Source: Neptuniibacter victor (GTDB lineage: Bacteria > Pseudomonadota > Gammaproteobacteria > Pseudomonadales > Balneatricaceae). Taken from it: 64,000 nt of DNA. Below the pieces are notes generated by a model. The model searched no databases, had not been told where the DNA came from, and worked only from the letters and a program-made list of their open reading frames with translations. The DNA lies in the NCBI GenBank assembly GCA_027943745.1, contig AP025763.1:806001-870000 (forward strand), in the 5' to 3' direction. The translations under genes were made by a program, and so were the position numbers. Positions 31,630-39,956 of this stretch are shown here, in pieces; positions within the stretch are counted from its first letter, which is position 1, and every line of letters begins with the position of its first letter.

Positions 31630-32475
31630 ATGAGTAAAGTGATTGATCCGCACATACACCTGTTTGATCTCCAAGAAGGTGACTATGATTGGCTAAAAAG
31701 TGAGAATGAGCCTCATTGGCCAGATAAATCCACCATCAATCGGGATTATGCTGAATCTGATCTGTCGCTTGATGAGACTGTCGCCTTGGAAGGTTTTGTC
31801 CATATAGAGGCCGGTTTTGATAACAATGCGCCTTGGAGAGAACTCGCTTGGTTAGAAGGTCATTGTCAGCTACCTTTCCGCAGCGTCGCTTTTGCAGATA
31901 TCAGGTCTGAAGCATTTAAAGATCAAGTCGCTGAGCTTTCTCAATATAGGTCATTTGTTGGTATTCGTTATATTCTCGATGATGCGGCAGAGACAATATT
32001 AAGTGATGAAGTTGTTCATCGAAACTTGGCTTTACTCGCTGAGGAAGGCTTGCTTTTTGAGGCTCAATTTCCTTTGGCGGATCAAAGCGCTGTTGCTGCG
32101 CTTAGCCGTGTTCTGGGTGATTTACCTCAACTCAAGGTTGTTCTTAATCATACGGGGTCACCGCAACAGCTCTCTGAAAACTGGATGAATTCGATAATGA
32201 GTCTTGCCCACCATCCTGAATGCTATATTAAGTGCTCTGGCTGGGAGATGTTTAATCGTAATTGGGTCAGTGATTCTATAAAACCATTGATTAGTTTTGC
32301 TATCAGACAATTTGGGCTTACAAGAGTGATGTTAGCCAGTAACTTTCCGGTATCTGAACTCTCATGTGATTATGCAACGCTATGGCAGCGATATTTAAAA
32401 GAGATGAAGTGGAAGGGATTTGAGAAAGATATGCTGGTTTATGAAAATGCAAAGCGTATCTATCAATTTGATTAG
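31630..32475 (+). CDS. Amidohydrolase-2 family lactonase-like hydrolase
   Basis: A 281-residue TIM-barrel hydrolase of the COG3618 type. The N-terminal HxH is in DPHIHLFD (His8, His10), VVLNHTGSP gives a further His, and VMLASNFPVSE fills the position of the late metal or catalytic motif. Relatives hydrolyse sugar lactones such as L-fucono- or L-rhamnono-lactone and 2-pyrone-4,6-dicarboxylate. It follows the SDR gene by 33 bases, consistent with dehydrogenase and lactonase acting in sequence. Substrate inferred by context only. Confidence 0.82.
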   Translation: MSKVIDPHIHLFDLQEGDYDWLKSENEPHWPDKSTINRDYAESDLSLDETVALEGFVHIEAGFDNNAPWRELAWLEGHCQLPFRSVAFADIRSEAFKDQVAELSQYRSFVGIRYILDDAAETILSDEVVHRNLALLAEEGLLFEAQFPLADQSAVAALSRVLGDLPQLKVVLNHTGSPQQLSENWMNSIMSLAHHPECYIKCSGWEMFNRNWVSDSIKPLISFAIRQFGLTRVMLASNFPVSELSCDYATLWQRYLKEMKWKGFEKDMLVYENAKRIYQFD

Positions 32476-32491
32476 TACTTCTTTTACTAAT

Positions 32492-32526
32492 AAAAAAGGC
32501 CCTGTGAAAATCGCAGGGCCTTTTTT
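32492..32526. terminator. Bidirectional terminator between convergent operons
   Basis: A perfect 13-bp inverted repeat: AAAAAAGGCCCTG (32492-32504) and CAGGGCCTTTTTT (32514-32526), with A and T tracts on both sides so it can stop transcription from either direction. Confidence 0.93.
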
Positions 32527-32540
32527 AACTGAAATGGAGG

Positions 32541-33716
32541 TTACTTCACTTCTATTCTTGGGGAACGCATAACAACCTCGTCATTCAGCTCGATACCTAT
32601 TCCTGGTGCTTCAGATACTTGGAAGAAACCATCAACCGGTTGCGGGTCCTGAATACAAAGCTCACGATTCCATTGTTTAATCGCGTACGTGTGATGTTCA
32701 TGAATTAGGAAGTTTGGAATCGCAGTCTCTAAATGAAGAGACGCTGCCGTTGCGACGGGGCCGCCGCATACATGTGCTTGAATTCGCACATCGTAGACAT
32801 CCGCATAGTCACATACTTTTTTCGTTTCGGTGAATCCGCCACATAGACCGATATCAGGTTGAAGTACATCAAGGCTCTGATCTTCTAAATAAGGGCGTAC
32901 ACCCCAGCGATTATAAAGACGTTCACCACCTGCAATAGGTACATTAACTTTATCAGCAACACGTTTATGAAGTTCTGAGTTGAGGTAATTAACTGGCTCT
33001 TCGAAATACATGCAGCGGGCTTCCTCGACAATCTCGCCGAGTTGAATCGCTGTCGATGCGCCGGGTAGGCTGTGGCATTCGAAGATAATGTCGCCATCTT
33101 CACCCATGACATCACGAATAGCCATCAGGCGATCGCGGAACATTTTCATATCTTTATTGTTGAATAATTTAGTGCGGTCGAAGTAAGTTTCGCCCTGAGC
33201 GTCATACATTATTGGATCAACTTTTACCGCATCGTAGCCTTGTGCTAATGCTTTTTCAGCAGCGCGAGCATAATCTTCCGGATCGGTTAATGCTTTAAAC
33301 TCATCATCCCAATCGAACTGTAACTGGCTAGCGTAAGTGCGAAGTTTGTCGTTTACTTTACCGCCTAATAGCTGATAAACCGGTACGCCAAGTGCTTTGC
33401 CTTTGATATCCCATAGTGCTGTGTCTATAGCGCTCATTGCTGAATAGATAATTGGGCCGCCGCCTAATCCCCAGAAACTGCCACGAAGCATAAGGCTCCA
33501 CAGGTCTTCTGTTTGGAAAGGATCTCGACCTAGTAGCATCTCTTCAGCAAACTCTTTAATCATGTGGGCTGCAGCGCTATGGCCTAAATCATAGGCAAGA
33601 CCCGCTTCGCCCACGCCGCTTATACCTTCATCGGTATGAACACGAACGAATATAGGGTTCCAAGCAGGGCGATCAGGACAGTGAATATCAAATATTTCTA
33701 CGCGATTAACTTTCAT
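32541..33716 (-). CDS. Mandelate racemase/muconate-lactonizing enzyme family sugar-acid dehydratase
   Basis: A 391-residue enolase-superfamily enzyme. Metal ligands appear as Glu213 (FECH), Glu239 (EEPVN) and Glu265 (GGER); a His-Asp dyad is formed by Asp288 (QPDIG) and His315 (QAHVCGG). The KxK motif of racemases reads K165-V-D, and His215 two residues after the first metal ligand recalls the Asp-x-His of D-galactonate dehydratase. It probably abstracts the alpha proton of an aldonate and eliminates water. The exact acid sugar is unknown. It is transcribed after the class II aldolase gene and faces the SDR pair. Confidence 0.85.
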   Translation of the reverse strand: MKVNRVEIFDIHCPDRPAWNPIFVRVHTDEGISGVGEAGLAYDLGHSAAAHMIKEFAEEMLLGRDPFQTEDLWSLMLRGSFWGLGGGPIIYSAMSAIDTALWDIKGKALGVPVYQLLGGKVNDKLRTYASQLQFDWDDEFKALTDPEDYARAAEKALAQGYDAVKVDPIMYDAQGETYFDRTKLFNNKDMKMFRDRLMAIRDVMGEDGDIIFECHSLPGASTAIQLGEIVEEARCMYFEEPVNYLNSELHKRVADKVNVPIAGGERLYNRWGVRPYLEDQSLDVLQPDIGLCGGFTETKKVCDYADVYDVRIQAHVCGGPVATAASLHLETAIPNFLIHEHHTYAIKQWNRELCIQDPQPVDGFFQVSEAPGIGIELNDEVVMRSPRIEVK

Positions 33717-33778
33717 TTTCTAACCTTTAATTACTAATCCGAGTGTTGGTAGCGATAGTGCTTAACTACAGAATAAAA

Positions 33779-34546
33779 CTACAGAGCAAACCCCGGATCG
33801 AGACGGTAAGCTTTACGTAACATAGCGGGCCAAGATTTTTGACCCCCTGTGGAGCCAGAATGTACTACATTTGCTTGTTTCTTAATGCCCGCAACAATTT
33901 CAGATTCAACCGGTATTGCATCTGAACCTGTAGATTGAATCATTAACTGTACTTCACATGCGCGTTGAAGGTCGTACATGTGCATGAATGCATCACCCAC
34001 TGTTGGGCCGACTGTCAGTGCGCCATGATTAGGCAGCAAAAGGAAATTGTTTGTACTCACGTCAGCTTGTAATCGTTTCTTCTCTTCTAGATTAACCGCG
34101 AGGCCTTCGTAACTATGATGTCCGAGAGACGCAAGGGCGAAGCAAGAGTATTGAGATAGGGGTAGCAAGCCCTCTTTTAGAGTGGATACTGCAATGGTCT
34201 CATTGGTGTGCAGATGGATAACGCAATGAGCGTCGGGGCGTGCTTCGTGGACGGCGCTGTGAATAGTGAAGCCCGCAGGGTTAATGTCAAAAGGGGTTTC
34301 ATCGAGGATATTCCCTTCTAGATCAACCTTTACAAGGTTAGATGCAGTCACTTCGTCAAAACTTAAGCCAAACGCATTAACTAGGTAATGCTCGGTGCCG
34401 GGAACTTTGGCAGATATATGGGTATAGATAAGGTCGCCCCAGCCTAAGTTTTCAACTAGGCGATAACAGGCAGCGAGATTAACGCGAGCTTCCCACTCTT
34501 CAGGAGAAACAATACTTTTAAGATCTAATATGGGTAACTCAAACAT
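33779..34546 (-). CDS. Class II aldolase/adducin family protein
   Basis: A 255-residue zinc-dependent aldolase fold. The metal histidines are in VIHLHTNETIAVS (HxH) and LLPNHGALTVG; the N-terminal GWGDLIYTHISAKVPG is typical. Relatives cleave fuculose- or rhamnulose-phosphate, decarboxylate or act as epimerases, so the reaction is uncertain. AGGGGG six bases upstream supports the start. It precedes the dehydratase gene by 62 bases, consistent with one operon. Confidence 0.85.
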   Translation of the reverse strand: MFELPILDLKSIVSPEEWEARVNLAACYRLVENLGWGDLIYTHISAKVPGTEHYLVNAFGLSFDEVTASNLVKVDLEGNILDETPFDINPAGFTIHSAVHEARPDAHCVIHLHTNETIAVSTLKEGLLPLSQYSCFALASLGHHSYEGLAVNLEEKKRLQADVSTNNFLLLPNHGALTVGPTVGDAFMHMYDLQRACEVQLMIQSTGSDAIPVESEIVAGIKKQANVVHSGSTGGQKSWPAMLRKAYRLDPGFAL

Positions 34547-34657
34547 ATTGCCCCCTAGAGCAGCATATTGGTTGGACTTCTAAACATGATTGTTAATGCC
34601 GATTATACAGAGTAATAGCGGTCTCGTTGAGTATTTGGGGTTACTATTTTACTTGAG

Positions 34658-34707
34658 CTTAATAAGAATCATTTACATTTGGTTTTATTTAAATGATAAT
34701 TGTTACC
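34658..34707 (+). promoter_or_regulatory. Promoter with two tandem Fur-box-like sites
   Basis: TTTACA (34672-34677), a 17-base spacer and GATAAT (34695-34700) form a good sigma-70 promoter. Two 19-base segments match the Fur consensus GATAATGATAATCATTATC at 13 of 19 positions each: 34658-34676, which overlaps the -35, and 34689-34707, which contains the -10. Counts were made by eye. It would place the small membrane protein and the Sel1-repeat gene under iron repression. Confidence 0.68.
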
Positions 34708-34728
34708 ATTAACGGATGGGAGGTTTTA

Positions 34729-34827
34729 ATGAATATTCGTATTTCTAAAGCTAGTCTTGAATTCCCTTTGGTCGTTTTAGGGGGCGCTAGTTTACTTTGT
34801 TTGCTCTTTTCGTTTGTTTTAGCCTAG
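34729..34827 (+). CDS. 32-residue membrane peptide downstream of Fur boxes
   Basis: ATG 34729 has GGGAGG seven bases upstream and the frame runs to TAG at 34825. The product MNIRISKASLEFPLVVLGG then continues as a hydrophobic helix (GASLLCLLFSFVLA), so it is basic and amphipathic at the N-terminus and membrane-spanning at the C-terminus. The ribosome site and promoter make it a credible small protein. Its stop lies 7 bases before the TTG start of the Sel1 gene, which suggests it also couples translation of that gene. Confidence 0.6.
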   Translation: MNIRISKASLEFPLVVLGGASLLCLLFSFVLA

Positions 34828-34834
34828 TTCGGCC

Positions 34835-36004
34835 TTGCTGATTCGTACTTTAGGGCTGTTTTTTCTGTTGTTCAGCCCAGTCATAAATAGTAGTGAAATG
34901 CCATCGGTATTGGTGTCTGATTCCCACTTTAAGAGCGTGTGGGAACTAAGGCAAGAGACGTTGTCGGGGCATTACTTCGAGCAGTTGACGACAGCGGCCG
35001 GGGCAGGTGATATAGCTGCGACTTGGCGTCTTATTCATTTGTACCTAAATAAAGAACAGCAGCTGTATAATCCCATTTTAGCCGAAAAATTACTGCTGCG
35101 TTTAGCTCAGCGAGAGCGCCCCGAAGCGCTGTTCTTATTGGCGAAGTTATACCTGCTTCCTCCTTTTTCTAATGAGGAAAAATCAGTTCAATTACTGGAT
35201 AAGTTGATCCTTCAGAATTGGCTTCCAGCATTTTTAATGCTGGCTAAGTTGCGCCCTGAATTATCTGTTGAACTGTGGGAGAAAGCTGCAAATCTAGGGA
35301 ATGCGGAGGCTCAGTTTGAATTGGGTAAGTTTCTCCATGAAACGACTTCCTCTATTGAGGCTCGGGAGTGGTTGATCCGCTCGGCAAATCAGTCTTACCT
35401 TCCTGCTGTGCTTCTGCTGGCAGATGTTTCATACGAGAAAAAAGAGTTTGCTGAGGCGATTATGTGGCGCTCGAAAGCCGTATCGCGGGGTGATCGTTCT
35501 GCGGTTAAGCCTTTAGCCGTAATGCATATGAAAGGAGAGGGGGTTGCTATATCAATGGTGAATGCTGTCGAGTTGTTATTGCAGCATGGCTATGATGATT
35601 TGGTCTCGCTAAGTTTTCTTGCAAGCGAGGTCTCTTATGATCCTATAGATAAAGCACTGGATCAGCGAATAAGGAAGATGCTGGACTCTCGCAAGTATAA
35701 ACAGGTATTGAAGCAGGCGGGTGGCCGTTTTGATCTTTCTGCTGAAGTGCTATTTCGTATAGGTTATCTGTATAAAAGTGGCGTCTCTTCGGTGAACTAT
35801 CGGGTGGCGCGTGAATATTATTACCGGTCTGCGCTGCTTGGTTATCTGCCAGCTTATAACAGTTTAGGGGTGTTGTATGAAAAGGGCATGGGGGTGTCTC
35901 GTAGCTTGGACGGGGCGGAGGCATATTATCGGTTTGCAGCCGATTTAGGTTATGAAAAGTCGGCGATAAATCTCACTGAGCTTCTGCTGATGCGCGTAAG
36001 GTAA
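34835..36004 (+). CDS. Secreted Sel1-repeat (SLR/TPR-like) protein
   Basis: A 389-residue protein with a signal peptide (about residues 1-19, ending VINSS) followed by alpha-helical repeats. Sel1-type units are clear at several points: AAWELWEKAANLGNAEAQFELG-like in the middle (WEKAANLGNAEAQFELGKF), and YYYRSALLGYLPAYNSLGVL and YYRFAADLGYEKSAINL at the end. Such repeats usually scaffold protein complexes in the envelope. The start is TTG 34835 with no strong ribosome site, consistent with coupling to the preceding small gene. It lies first in the iron-linked region; its partner is unknown. Confidence 0.78.
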   Translation: MLIRTLGLFFLLFSPVINSSEMPSVLVSDSHFKSVWELRQETLSGHYFEQLTTAAGAGDIAATWRLIHLYLNKEQQLYNPILAEKLLLRLAQRERPEALFLLAKLYLLPPFSNEEKSVQLLDKLILQNWLPAFLMLAKLRPELSVELWEKAANLGNAEAQFELGKFLHETTSSIEAREWLIRSANQSYLPAVLLLADVSYEKKEFAEAIMWRSKAVSRGDRSAVKPLAVMHMKGEGVAISMVNAVELLLQHGYDDLVSLSFLASEVSYDPIDKALDQRIRKMLDSRKYKQVLKQAGGRFDLSAEVLFRIGYLYKSGVSSVNYRVAREYYYRSALLGYLPAYNSLGVLYEKGMGVSRSLDGAEAYYRFAADLGYEKSAINLTELLLMRVR

Positions 36005-36076
36005 GGTTTTTTCTTTTAATAATTAAATTGCCGAGAGTGAGAGGTGTTCAGTCCCGGCTGTAGGTATGGAAGAGAT

Positions 36077-36556
36077 CTAAGTTGCCTGACTGCGCTCGGT
36101 AGATATAGCTAGGTAGAGTTCATATAGGGAAAGCCGTCCAGCGCCCATAAACATTATAGCCTGGCTACCTGCTAGACATAGCATTGCCCATTCATATCCT
36201 CCTTCATCTCCATAAAAACCATAAGGGAAGTGAAAGTACACAGCAACGGCCATCATGATGCTAAGAAAGAGCCCTGCAAGGCGATTGAATACTCCAAGTA
36301 TCAAGAACCATCCAGCAATCAATTCACCGCAAGCGGCAATTGTTGCTAGCCAGAATGCTTGAAGAGGTGTTAGGAAGTTGAAAATTGAATGTACAAGCTC
36401 TGAAAAAGGCGAAAGTGAAAGGATGGAGTGATTCGTTAAGTTGTCAACTTCCCATAGTGCTGAAAGACCATATATGCCGAGTTTGTCGCAAGCGTGAACG
36501 ATAAAAAATGATCCTAAAATAGCGCGTAGCCCTGCTAAGGCTAAATCCTTTTGCAT
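36077..36556 (-). CDS. DoxX-family membrane protein
   Basis: A 159-residue protein with four hydrophobic helices. LAGLRAILGSFFIVHACDKLG at the start, then ACGELIAGWFLILGVFNRLAGLFLSIMMAVA, match the DoxX family (redox-linked or oxidative-stress membrane proteins of uncertain function). It is divergent from the PilP-like gene, with a Fur-box-like site in the shared upstream region, so it may be iron-regulated as well. Confidence 0.82.
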   Translation of the reverse strand: MQKDLALAGLRAILGSFFIVHACDKLGIYGLSALWEVDNLTNHSILSLSPFSELVHSIFNFLTPLQAFWLATIAACGELIAGWFLILGVFNRLAGLFLSIMMAVAVYFHFPYGFYGDEGGYEWAMLCLAGSQAIMFMGAGRLSLYELYLAISTERSQAT

Positions 36557-36590
36557 TTTAATGTCTCGATTACTAACTGTTAATGCAATA

Positions 36591-36609
36591 GATAATGATT
36601 CGCAATATT
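36591..36609. promoter_or_regulatory. Fur-box-like site between doxX-like and pilP-like genes
   Basis: The 19 bases from 36591 begin GATAATGATTCGCAATAT and match the Fur consensus at 14 of 19 positions (counted by eye). It lies in the 118-base divergent gap and could repress both directions. A convincing -35 was not found on either strand. Confidence 0.55.
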
Positions 36610-36674
36610 GTTTTTTTCAAGAGTTTGTTTAGAATAAGCTCCTTTCTGCTGTGCAATGGTTCAGGGGTGATTGG

Positions 36675-37232
36675 GTGAGGAAGTATCTATTTGTATTGCT
36701 CGTGTTGTTTTCTTTTTGCGTGTCCGCTGAAGTCCTGGAAAAGGGCCTAGAGGTCGGGGGTTCTGATTACCTTAGGGCCACAAGTTTGGGTGGAAACCTA
36801 AAAGTGCTTGAGGATTATTACGCTGAAATAAATAAACAACTTGATAGCCAGATGCATCGTAATCCGCGAGATCCTTTTGAAAAGGTTGTCCGGTCTGAGG
36901 GGGTGCAGCCCGATAAGCCGCGTTTTATTCCTCGGGCAAATGTTAAAGAGTCTTCGGTTACTGAGCCAACAGTGGGTCAACCTATTATGAGTAAAGCGAA
37001 GGTCGATTTGGGTGCTTTTCCTGCAATGCAGTTTAAAGGATTCCTAAAATCTGATGGCGAAAAAGCAGGGCTTCTTGATATTGCAGGTCAGGGGACTTTT
37101 GTAGTGCACGAAGGGGATCAAGTGGGTTTGAGACAGAATAATGGTGAGATGGTGATTAGGGTGGTGGAGATAAACGCATTGAATCTCATCGTTGAGTTTG
37201 GGAGCTTGGGAGAAAAGGTGGTAGTGCAGTGA
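36675..37232 (+). CDS. PilP/GspC-like periplasmic alignment protein
   Basis: A 185-residue protein. The signal peptide or anchor MRKYLFVLLVLFSFCVSAEV is followed by a flexible linker and a small beta domain at the C-terminus (MQFKGFLKSDGEKAGLLDI, FVVHEGDQVGLRQNNGEMVIRVVEINALNLIVEF), the pattern of PilP and the GspC homology-region domain. Such proteins bind secretin N-domains and link them to the inner-membrane platform. GTG 36675 is preferred over GTG 36651 because AGGGG lies seven bases upstream. The stop overlaps the secretin start by four bases, supporting a functional pair. Confidence 0.72.
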   Translation: MRKYLFVLLVLFSFCVSAEVLEKGLEVGGSDYLRATSLGGNLKVLEDYYAEINKQLDSQMHRNPRDPFEKVVRSEGVQPDKPRFIPRANVKESSVTEPTVGQPIMSKAKVDLGAFPAMQFKGFLKSDGEKAGLLDIAGQGTFVVHEGDQVGLRQNNGEMVIRVVEINALNLIVEFGSLGEKVVVQ

Positions 37233-39262
37233 AAGGGTTTATTTCATGTCTAGTCTTTTATAGCTTCTTGGCACTGACGGGAGGTGGGGTAGCTGCTGCG
37301 CAGATCGACTTTGTGGAGTTTAAAAATGCTGAGATCAAAGATGCGGCTAAGATCTTGTCTTCGATGACCGGTGCAAATATTGCTGTTACAAAAGAGGCGA
37401 GTGATAACCAGATAACGTTGCTGCTTCAAAATACTGAGCTTAAACATGCTGTCGATATGATCTCCAGAGTAGCTGGGCTTTGGTATCGCTATAGTAAAGC
37501 GGGAAACAGCTATATCATCATGACAGAGCAGCAGTATCAGGACGATATTGTAGTTTATAAAGATGACATTATTCGAACTTTTACTTTACGACATCAAAAT
37601 GTCAATACAACGGCGGTGACAATTCAGAGCTTATTTGGTGAAAGGGTTCGGTTAAAGCTGCATAAAGAGAATGATGATTTTGATGGTTTGGAGATCGAAG
37701 AAGCGGATGACGCAACCACCATTAAAGAGGATTCTGATTCTAATCGGGATAGTGATGCTTTTGAGAAGGAGGATTTCGATAGTGCAGATGTTGATGAGGG
37801 TAAGAGGTTTCAAGAAGAGACGTTGTCATCAGGTTCTTTAAGGGCCTTGGGGGATAGCCAAAGTTTAGCCAAGGATAAGGCAAATCGATTGGCGGGTGTC
37901 GAAACGCCTATCTTTATCGCGACTAATAGAATCCATAATCTTTTGTTCGTGCGGACAAGTGACGAGAATGCCTTGTCCGAAATTGCAGAATTGATAAAAC
38001 GCAGCGATCGCCCAACGCCACAAGTATTGTTGGAGATGAAGATTGTTCGTATAGATGTCGGTGAGTCTTACAGCCAAGATTTTGAGTTTAGTTTTAACGA
38101 TAAAAGTACAGCGACGGGTGTAAAGGGAACCAATTTCGGCTTTAACAGTGATGATGGTGGCTTTTATGAGTTTTTTAGTAACTATGTCAGCGCCCGAATT
38201 GAGCTGTTAGAAAAAAACAATCAGGCGGAGGTGGTTGCTAAGCCTATCGTTCTCGCATCCAATAATAGGCCTGCAAGGTTGTTTATTGGCGAAGAGCAAG
38301 TTATTCCGGTGTCGTTGGATGTAGATACGACATTTTCAGCGGCGGATCAGAACGGTGATCGTACCTCGACTACAACAACGACGCTTGAGACTGAGCGTCG
38401 GAAGGTGGGTAATACGTTGATTTTATTACCTAGCGTGAATGCTGACAGAACCGTAACGATCGATATTTTGCAAGATACCTCAACGATTGAAAAGGATGGG
38501 CTTAATTTTCCTTTTTATAATAATGCGACTAATCAGATAGAAACCGTTGCCTTGGATTCCGTTCAGGAGGCAAACGTACGTACGATTGTAGTCGCAAAAG
38601 ATGGTCATACGATTGCGCTGGGTGGCATGATTAATCGCGAAGATAGTAATAAAGATACTGTGGTTCCTTTGCTCGGAGATGTTCCGCTATTGGGTGAAAT
38701 GTTTCGCACTAAAGAAGAAGTGGAGGCAGATTCACAGTACGTGATGTTGATAACCCCTCATGTGCTTATGTCGCCTGATGAGTCGGCGGATAAATCGCGT
38801 GAAGTGGCTGAGATACAGTACGACGCCCATGCGAATGTTAACGACGTGGATCAGTCGCCTGTGCAGCAATATCAGTTGGCTGATTATGTTGAGTTGACAC
38901 GTTATGCGGCTAAAGTTGGGCGTGGAGATAAAGATGTTGTACGTCCGAATGGATTGGTGGATGTGCCGATGACAACCTCGCCGCTCTCCTTTGTATTTGA
39001 TAACCCAGCGTTGAGTGTTTGGCCTATAGGTGGTTGGCAAAAACGGGGGTTGTATGTCTCTTTATTAAAAGTGCGTAATCATTCTAATACTGAACAGTCT
39101 CTGGATCTTTCATCAGTTCCTGGTGGATGGTTGGCGGCAGCAGGCAGTCGAAATATGTTAATGCCATTTGGTGGTTGGGGAGATGGGGCTGCGCTGTATC
39201 TTCTGTCTGATCGGCCCTTTAGTCAGATTATCTCTACCTATAATCATCAGAGGGTGAAGTAA
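37229..39262 (+). CDS. Outer-membrane secretin (PilQ/MshL/GspD type) with extra C-terminal domain
   Basis: A 677-residue secretin. After the signal peptide (1-24) come an STN-like domain (about 28-85) and an N1-like domain interrupted by a very acidic linker (about 147-191, some 25 Asp/Glu). The secretin core spans about 265-515, with VVAKPIVLASNNRPARLFIGEE, a Thr-rich gate segment near 379-387, and VPLLGDVPLLGEMFRTKEE at 479-497. Residues 545-677 form an additional domain (VELTRYAAKVGRGD, LYVSLLKVRNHSNTEQSLDL, ALYLLSDRPF) resembling the TraK-like proteins of integrative conjugative elements (DUF3438/TIGR03749), as far as I recall that family. It forms the outer-membrane pore of the filament or secretion machine. 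Confidence 0.88.
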   Translation: MKGFISCLVFYSFLALTGGGVAAAQIDFVEFKNAEIKDAAKILSSMTGANIAVTKEASDNQITLLLQNTELKHAVDMISRVAGLWYRYSKAGNSYIIMTEQQYQDDIVVYKDDIIRTFTLRHQNVNTTAVTIQSLFGERVRLKLHKENDDFDGLEIEEADDATTIKEDSDSNRDSDAFEKEDFDSADVDEGKRFQEETLSSGSLRALGDSQSLAKDKANRLAGVETPIFIATNRIHNLLFVRTSDENALSEIAELIKRSDRPTPQVLLEMKIVRIDVGESYSQDFEFSFNDKSTATGVKGTNFGFNSDDGGFYEFFSNYVSARIELLEKNNQAEVVAKPIVLASNNRPARLFIGEEQVIPVSLDVDTTFSAADQNGDRTSTTTTTLETERRKVGNTLILLPSVNADRTVTIDILQDTSTIEKDGLNFPFYNNATNQIETVALDSVQEANVRTIVVAKDGHTIALGGMINREDSNKDTVVPLLGDVPLLGEMFRTKEEVEADSQYVMLITPHVLMSPDESADKSREVAEIQYDAHANVNDVDQSPVQQYQLADYVELTRYAAKVGRGDKDVVRPNGLVDVPMTTSPLSFVFDNPALSVWPIGGWQKRGLYVSLLKVRNHSNTEQSLDLSSVPGGWLAAAGSRNMLMPFGGWGDGAALYLLSDRPFSQIISTYNHQRVK

Positions 39263-39492
39263 TGCGTGCTGTTCTTACTGCTTTAGTGGTGTTGTTACTT
39301 GTTGGTTGTCTGCCAAAACAGGCGGCAGTAAAGGCTGCTCCGATTGTTGAGCCTTCCGGTGAAGATCGTATTCAGATGTTTGTTTTTCCAAGGGCGGATG
39401 CTGAGCGACGCCTGACGTTGGAGAGTGGGTATTCTGTTGAGTTTGCCATCGATCCTGATCAGCAGGGTTCCAGTCTCAAATATAAAGATTGA
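39262..39492 (+). CDS. Small lipoprotein of the secretin operon
   Basis: A 76-residue precursor with lipobox LLLVGC (Cys16), so it is lipidated. The rest is short and polar. The start overlaps the secretin stop by one base. It may act as a pilotin or secretin-associated lipoprotein like PilF or MshK, but no family match is recognised. It ends the first operon of the filament locus. Confidence 0.75.
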   Translation: MRAVLTALVVLLLVGCLPKQAAVKAAPIVEPSGEDRIQMFVFPRADAERRLTLESGYSVEFAIDPDQQGSSLKYKD

Positions 39493-39526
39493 TATCTTGC
39501 TTTTTTAAAAAAATTAATACTAAGTG

Positions 39527-39562
39527 TTGACATAGAATATAATATTAATGATAATGATTCGC
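39527..39562 (+). promoter_or_regulatory. Strong sigma-70 promoter overlapped by a Fur-box-like site
   Basis: TTGACA (39527-39532), exactly 17 bases, and GATAAT (39550-39555). The 19-base segment 39544-39562 (ATTAATGATAATGATTCGC) matches the Fur consensus at 14 of 19 positions and contains the -10 element, so bound Fur would block polymerase directly. It drives the 92-residue protein, the structured leader and probably the prepilin and downstream machine. Confidence 0.72.
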
Positions 39563-39653
39563 ACTTAGATTGATTGGAGATTAAAGCACGGATGCTTACC
39601 TACTAATATTGACTCAGATGACTGGGTTATTAAGAAAAAAATAAGGTCGTGGT

Positions 39654-39932
39654 GTGAATCAGATGGAAGCTCAGTTGAACACGAGTAATGCTCAGTTGGA
39701 AAAATTGGATCAGCACAAAGAGGTGCTGGGTCAGTTTATCGAGCTTTATGCGGATCTGTTTAGTCATGACGGTTACGGCGATATTAGTGTGGAGATTAAG
39801 ATTCTCCGTCGCGGGCAAAAAGAAGTTATTTTGCATTGCGGTAAGCAGTATCGCTATGTGCTGGATTGTGACAATGCTTTAGCGGCAGAGTCACCAATAA
39901 AAGCTTTATTAAAAAGAGATCTTTTGTCTTAA
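39654..39932 (+). CDS. Small soluble protein of unknown function, iron-linked operon
   Basis: A 92-residue protein, mixed helix then strand (LNTSNAQLEKLDQHKEVLGQ, then GDISVEIKILRRGQKEVILHCGKQYRYVLDCD). It has no signal peptide or membrane helix, so it is probably cytoplasmic. The start is GTG 39654 or ATG 39663. It is the first gene after the Fur-overlapped promoter and lies before the leader RNA and prepilin. I do not recognise a family. Confidence 0.6.
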   Translation: MNQMEAQLNTSNAQLEKLDQHKEVLGQFIELYADLFSHDGYGDISVEIKILRRGQKEVILHCGKQYRYVLDCDNALAAESPIKALLKRDLLS

Positions 39933-39956
39933 GGGAAAGTGCTTTTTTTAATTTTG

